Below, one piece after another: positions 59,431-64,000 of a stretch of 64,000 bases of DNA. This DNA is from Choristoneura fumiferana (taxonomy: Eukaryota > Arthropoda > Insecta > Lepidoptera > Tortricidae). How positions within the stretch are numbered: the first letter of the stretch is position 1; the number at the start of each line of letters is the position of its first letter. The translations under genes and the position numbers were made by a program. Below the pieces are notes generated by a model. It made no database searches. It was not told the origin of the DNA and saw nothing but the letters and a program-made list of their open reading frames with translations. The stretch spans positions 18,837,849 to 18,901,848 of the forward strand of contig NC_133481.1 in assembly GCF_025370935.1 (NCBI RefSeq). The letters are read 5' to 3'.

Positions 59431-61139
59431 GTAAACTACCCTACAATAACTTTAAAAAAAACTGACCCGGTCCTAGTAAATTTTAAGGTGTGTTTCCACT
59501 CAGATGTCGAAGTCAGAATCGTTAATTGCAGAGTTTAGGTACAGTCGAGAAAATTAAATCGCGTGCGCGATGGAACGTTTAGTAAATTTTATGATGATTT
59601 CTTTGGCAGATGTATGGAATGGCAACATGATACATAACAATTCTCATTCATTCACGGTTATTATAACATTAAACTAAACATATTTGTTTGGGGAACCGGG
59701 ATATGGACATAATTAGGTGATTATGCTATGTTTGCAAATGGGATCATTTGCCATAATTTTATAAATCTTAATGTAATGTTTGTCATAATTATTGTTAATC
59801 ATATTTTTTTCCAACTAAAACCGTACATTTTTCATACATTTTTAAATGCTCATCCTGTAGAACTTTATAGGTTAGGTTTGTTTTATAAAAATTATGAAAA
59901 ATAAATGGTTTCAGAGAAAAAATAAGTTATGTCAAACATTACATTATGACTAACATTTTTCGACCAGTCGATATAGATCCTTTGCAAATAAATCACTTTG
60001 ACTTTGACTTTGATCACGGTCCATGCTGTAACAAATACCAACATGATGTTTGCACAAAAAAAGTTCCATCGTGCTACGATGTTTAGTTTCTTCGACAGTA
60101 CGTAAGGTGGTAAATTCCCAGCCTGCTATTATTAAATCTTTGTTTACGCGAACAGTTTAAATGTGATTCAAATTTTGTTCACATGGAAGTAATCAGTGGA
60201 AACGAAGCTTTACTAATTATGCTCTATAGTAATACTCACACTGATGTATTAAACTGAATACTCAAAATGTACTTAACATTTGAAATTTAGTTCCGTCATA
60301 GTTTTAATTTTAGGCCCCCGTAAACTAGCAAAACCTTATTGTTAAAGTAGTAAAAAATATGACAACTTCATCAAAATCGGGCCAGGAATATTTAAGATCA
60401 CTAGTTAGTTGTTACCCTGAGTTGCCCTCACTGCTTCCCACATTGCACAAAAAATAAAAGCACAAAATGCTTCATAATCATGTAATTGTCATAGAGAACA
60501 ACTTATGCCCTGAAATCCCATTAATAAATACAATTGGAAACTTGAAAAGGGACAAAATTGGTAGTTTAATGTAATTGAGAATTCTGCAAACATTATTTAT
60601 TTTCATACAGAAGCGTACATTTTTTAAGGACTGCAAATAATCATTTTTTTTATCCAACTAAAAGCAATTTCTTACTACTACTCCACAAAATCGATTGAAA
60701 AAATCGATCGAATCGAGAGAAAAACTTTTTAGAGAAAAATCACTTAATTTTATTTTCACCTGAATTATGCAAGGAGTTATTAAAGACCGCACCTACTTAT
60801 TAGGTACTTATCGTGTTTACTGGGGTACTTACTGTACTGTGTTTTTACAATCAGATATTATAATGAGTATGAAAGAAAAAAAAATAGATGAAATAGAAAT
60901 AAAAGAAGTATTAAAGTAAAACGTCAAATGCTGACTCTCAAAATGTGAGCAAAAAAAAACAGATAAAACTTATCATGTGCAATATTGTCGGATTTAACTA
61001 GTTACTTTAAAAACCGATTCCTTTCTTTTGCTCAAAAGCTTTAAATACCTACTGTATGAAATAAATAATGTTTGTACCACCCCATAACACCACGTATTTA
61101 GCCGCTTCGCACAGTATGTTGACGTGTTCTTCCCCGTAG
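59431..61139. other. Intron, AT-rich
   Basis: The end of a lepidopteran repeat ('actttgactttgactttg') lies at about 59995-60015. Nothing else was recognised over 1.7 kb. Confidence 0.6.
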
Positions 61140-61207
61140 CTCATGGAGGAAGAAGAGGAACAGATCTCCCTCGGGACCTCGGACCTGCCGCCTTTGGACG
61201 AGAATGA
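61140..61207 (+). CDS. Msp300: Msp300 exon: short acidic linker
   Basis: Acceptor 'cttccccgtag' ends at 61139 and donor 'gtgagt' starts at 61208. It starts phase 0 and encodes LMEEEEEQISLGTSDLPPLD then EN, leaving two bases completed by T at 63408 (aspartate). Acidic linkers of this kind sit between the rod and the KASH anchor in nesprins. At 68 bases it is the smallest exon here; skipping it would break the frame. Confidence 0.85.
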
Positions 61208-62494
61208 GTGAGTAACGACGCAGCCTGTTCGCTATGCATGGTGAAGCTTAAAGGTGAACGGGAAAGACATCGACCGTTGTGTGTTTAGTGCAGTGTAAGC
61301 AAAAAATCAAAGGACTGGTACACCTGAGTACTTATATGGTTTTAATTTCAACTCGATACCACACGTTTTCCCGAGATAAAAGGTCTTGAGACGGGCGGAC
61401 GGACAGACAACAAAGTGATCCTATAAGGGTTCAGTTTTTTCCTTTTGACGTACGGAACCCTAAAAATGGGTTGATCTCGGAATGGGAGATATACATTTAA
61501 AAAGATTGTTGATCCATTTTATAATAGCACTATTTTTTTTTAAATAACCTAAAATAGCTCCTCCTATGTAATTTGTTTTTAACTGAATTGGAAATAAGTT
61601 TCTAATAAAAAATCATTTTAAAAGACGTGCTTTTCTGCCGACTTTACTTGCTTGTTTGAAAATTTTATTTACTTTGAAAATTTGATCAAAAATATATAAA
61701 CACGACTCTATTGTTAATGTCGTAGAAGCGTGTTCAGATATATTTGATTCAATTTTTGCTCACAAGTTTATGAACTCGACTGTACAACCGACATTATATG
61801 TATCAAACAAGATAAATTTTATTGTATTGGGATGTATAGTGGAAGGTCAAATTGTACTTACAAGATTTTAACCAAGCAAAAAACAACAACATACAGTGCA
61901 AGTAAAATAAAAGCTTGTGACTCATTAAACCACTCAGTAAGTAATCCACTTCAGGCTTCTAGTAAAATTCCGTCCGTAATTCCTCATTTACCGCCCTTAC
62001 AGCACAATGTACTATTGCTTCCGTTAGCGGTCGATGTTGTTTCTATCGTCTATTTGCCACTGGTCTTGTCGCCGTTACTGTTTTTGTTTCAGTGTTTGCT
62101 GCTTGCTCACTATTTTCTTTCTTTTTCACTGTGTTCTGCTATATTCTATACATTTTTGCATGTTTAATTGTTTATACTCATTGTATAACTTTCAATACTT
62201 TCGCCATTTCAAAGTCCTTGTAATAATGTTTGTGAAGATTGAAAATCAACTAAATTTATTTGGGAATGTGTTATAATATAATAATACTTTTATGCCAGGT
62301 ATCTTAAAAGTAATCAAAAATAATTCAGCAGCAGGTCGAGTCAGTAAGTATTTTATCGGAGTTTTTGTTTCGAAATTAAAGTCACTCCTTGGTCGCTTTG
62401 CACTTTGAACATCAACCAATGTATGACAACAATGTGTAAGTACATTTGCCAATAACAATCAGAAAATACTTACTGGAAAACATTCGACCAGTAG

Positions 62495-62612
62495 GGCTAC
62501 TACGAAACACGAAACTCGAAGTTCGTGTCGTGCGGTCCCTCTGACACTTATAATATTTAATACGAGAGCGAGAGGGACGGTACGACACGAACTTCGAGTT
62601 TCGTAGTAGCTC
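62495..62612. mobile_element. Palindromic element with 'tactacgaaac' ends
   Basis: The left arm 'ctactacgaaac..gaaactcgaagttcgtgtcg' pairs with the right arm 'cgacacgaacttcgagtttc..gtagtag'. About 118 bases. Confidence 0.8.
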
Positions 62613-63111
62613 TGCAGTGTCCAATGAAACTAACTCAAACATCTGCTGAAATATTTTGGAATAATTTTGAGACACTAATGTTTTCATGTAATTTGCATGT
62701 TGAAGAATAAACATAATAAAGGCGGATCTCAGACTCAACCTCTTATGAAATTTTATGAAATTGGAATATCTACTTTAGGATGTGTAGGTTGGGTATCTGA
62801 AATGGTTATTCAAAGTTCATAAAATGTCATATACGAGGTTAAGTCAGAAACCCATCGATATATTCCATAACAATTTTACGAGAAATTAGCATGGCTAAAG
62901 ATTACAGTTCATTGATATAGACCTCCGTACAGATGTAGTCAATAATGTTTTGCCATCGTACGTATTTTGTCCGAAAACTTGCTTTATCTTGCTATCTCAA
63001 CTAGCTTACTAATTGAGATAGCAAGATAAATACGAACTATCCGACAAAATAAAATGGAACAACATTATTCACTAGAACTGTAAAGTAACGCCCGAATCCA
63101 TCAATCAGTCC

Positions 63112-63361
63112 CAGGGATGGGTAAACTTTTTCCTTCGCGTGCCAATATATACTAACGAATTATATGGCGGGCCAAGTTGTTGCATTTTTGGCTATGTTAT
63201 AAACCGAAATAAAAATATTGATATGTATTTTTTGAAACACTAATTTGGCCATTGCCAATGAGAATAAAATTTTATAACAATACGAAATCTTCTCTTGATT
63301 TTTTTTTGATGGTCGCGGACCGGATTTCAAGCATTTGCGAGCCGCAGTTTCCTCATCCCTG
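63112..63361. mobile_element. hAT-like MITE directly upstream of the KASH exon
   Basis: The ends 'cagggatgggtaaac' and 'gtttcctcatccctg' are inverted repeats with CAGGG termini. The flanking 8-mers are only partly alike, so the target duplication is degraded or absent. It is AT-rich, 250 bases, and ends 46 bases before the KASH exon, so it spans the region where branch point and upstream splicing signals would be expected. Confidence 0.65.
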
Positions 63362-63407
63362 GTCTAGCCTATAAAAACATCAGACTTAGGACAACCATCT
63401 TCCACAG

Positions 63408-63621
63408 TGTGGTCGTAAGTGACGATGAAGACTTGACGCGGCTGCAGCGCGGGCTCCGGTTCGTGTGCCGCGTGGCGCGCGCCTCCATCCCGTTCCAAGC
63501 CCTGCTGCTGCTGCTGCTGGGGGCGGCGGCCCTCGCGCCCCACTCGCACTCCGACTGCCGCACCCCCGGCTTCGCGATGGAGCCCGTGCTGCGGTACCCC
63601 GACGGACCACCGCCGCTCTGA
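63408..63621 (+). CDS. Msp300: Msp300 last exon: KASH domain and stop
   Basis: Acceptor 'catcttccacag' ends at 63407. One T completes an aspartate codon, then VVVSDDEDLTRLQRGLRFVC opens the KASH domain: basic cytoplasmic flank (RGLRFVCRVARAS), transmembrane segment PFQALLLLLLGAAAL, and short luminal tail with one cysteine about 20 residues from the end and the terminal YPDGPPPL. The stop TGA is at 63619-63621. The PPPL end inserts into SUN-domain trimers in the nesprin-SUN structures, and the luminal cysteine could form the disulfide known from vertebrate pairs. At about 60 residues the domain has the usual length. The GTG at 63409 is internal, not a start. Confidence 0.96.
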
Positions 63622-63645
63622 TTACGAAAACGACCGTAAACGATG

Positions 63646-63651
63646 AATAAA
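63646..63651 (+). promoter_or_regulatory. Msp300: Candidate polyadenylation signal AATAAA
   Basis: AATAAA lies 25 bases after the stop codon. If used, the 3' untranslated region would be very short; a more distant site beyond the window cannot be excluded. Confidence 0.5.
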
Positions 63652-64000
63652 GTAACGCTGGTAACTTGTATGTGCCGATGGAAGGAGATAGCCTGAGATT
63701 TACTTGTTACGTATTTAATATTCGGTGAAATGCAAATTGTTCGCAAAGAGAATTGAAACGTATTTAAAATTCAACTTAATTCTCTTTTCGATTGATTTAT
63801 TTCACTTACTATTTTTTACGTTTATGCGTGATATAGATGTGTTCGGAAGTGTTGCGATGTCCGTTTCACCGGCATAGATGAGCTAGTGGCCTGCTTTTTT
63901 AAATGTTGCTGGCAACACAAAAATGGCGGTTTTTGTTGTTGGCAGCGACGGCCGCTGCGCTCAGCCGGTTTCGTTTGAAACGCGGCGTTTGAGTGCGATA
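63652..64000. other. 3' flank
   Basis: AT-rich, then a GC-richer last 100 bases ('gcagcgacggccgctgcgct'), which might be the promoter or first exon of a neighbour. No coding frame could be supported. Confidence 0.35.

Larger units (their letters stand above)
61208..63407. other. Intron before the KASH exon, repeat-rich
   Basis: It contains a lepidopteran repeat tail ('acgtacggaaccctaaaaa', about 61386-61460), an unsupported open frame at 61832-62167, an inverted-repeat element (62495-62612), a hairpin ('tttatcttgctatctcaa' with its complement, 62984-63030) and a hAT-like element (63112-63361) ending 46 bases before the exon. Confidence 0.7.
4611..63621 (+). other. Msp300: Gene span: 3' part of Msp300 / nesprin (KASH-domain protein)
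   Basis: A single gene model joins 21 coding exons, each bounded by AG and GT. Every junction keeps phase, apart from one single-base break near 10961. The total is about 27.1 kb of coding sequence, or some 9,030 residues. The protein order is spectrin repeats, a long disordered region, spectrin-type helices, a second long disordered region, a long spectrin rod and a C-terminal KASH domain. Only the giant nesprins combine a spectrin rod with a KASH tail, and in insects that is MSP-300, which positions nuclei and organises muscle. The first exon starts with a split codon, so more exons lie upstream. The calponin-homology pair expected at the N-terminus is outside the window. The exon joins come from reading splice motifs, not transcripts; alternative exons may exist. 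Confidence 0.93.

Noticed and set aside
61832..62167. 111-codon hydrophobic open frame with ATG
   Set aside because: It lies in a repeat-rich intron, has a low-complexity hydrophobic bias, no splice partners and no recognised similarity.
1..64000. CRISPR arrays, operons or bacterial-type genes
   Set aside because: No regularly spaced identical repeats with unique spacers; intron-exon structure and repeats show an insect nuclear genome.

Overview
The window is animal nuclear DNA, almost certainly from a moth or butterfly (Lepidoptera). It holds the 3' part of one very large plus-strand gene, the nesprin-type nuclear-envelope linker Msp300 (muscle-specific protein 300, SYNE family). The order was inferred from four things: dispersed repeats that I recognise as typical of Lepidoptera (a 'cagcctatatacgtcccact' tail, a 'tacggaaccctaaaaa' tail, a 'gtcaaagtcaaaatatcttt' element and 'ctagc...cccgcg' elements), insect-style splice sites, AT-rich introns, and the gene itself. 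The actin-binding N-terminus expected of the family is not here, so the gene must begin upstream of base 1.

Twenty-one exons from 4611 to 63621 join with consistent reading phase at every junction. Together they encode about 9,030 residues. The phase works throughout except at one spot near 10961, where a single base appears to be missing. Layout: 1-4610, upstream intron with tandem repeats and a CpG-rich possible promoter; 4611-6275, four compact spectrin-repeat exons, followed by a possible short terminal exon (6589-6702); 6936-17248, giant exon 1 (about 10.3 kb), mostly disordered; 18663-24120, spectrin-type helices split over two small exons and the start of giant exon 2; 24120-31940, the disordered middle of giant exon 2 (whole exon 23714-34102); 31940-59430, a second spectrin rod spread over many exons and interrupted by a 13.1 kb intron (36548-49685); 61140-61207, a short acidic exon; 63408-63621, the KASH exon (basic flank, transmembrane segment, luminal tail ending in PPPL) and the stop codon.

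Expected action: the spectrin rods span from cytoskeleton to nucleus, and the KASH tail crosses the outer nuclear membrane and docks to SUN proteins in the perinuclear space. The two giant exons insert about 3,400 and 2,600 low-complexity residues into the rod. They are not random filler. They carry several internally repeated sequence families (SYHE..DAE, DF..NERA, DGKEHVTEEVIDEP, KPESPK/DETELQ, QTSP, [ST][YW]A[EK][IV] and lysine clusters) that I cannot assign to any named domain. These are the most interesting material in the window.

Other points of interest are a candidate internal promoter and start exon inside the 13.1 kb intron, two candidate KASH-less ends, decayed tandem copies of an exon, and a rich set of palindromic non-autonomous transposons, including three copies of one family with TTA/TAA target duplications. 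No gene on the minus strand, no RNA gene and no CRISPR array could be supported.
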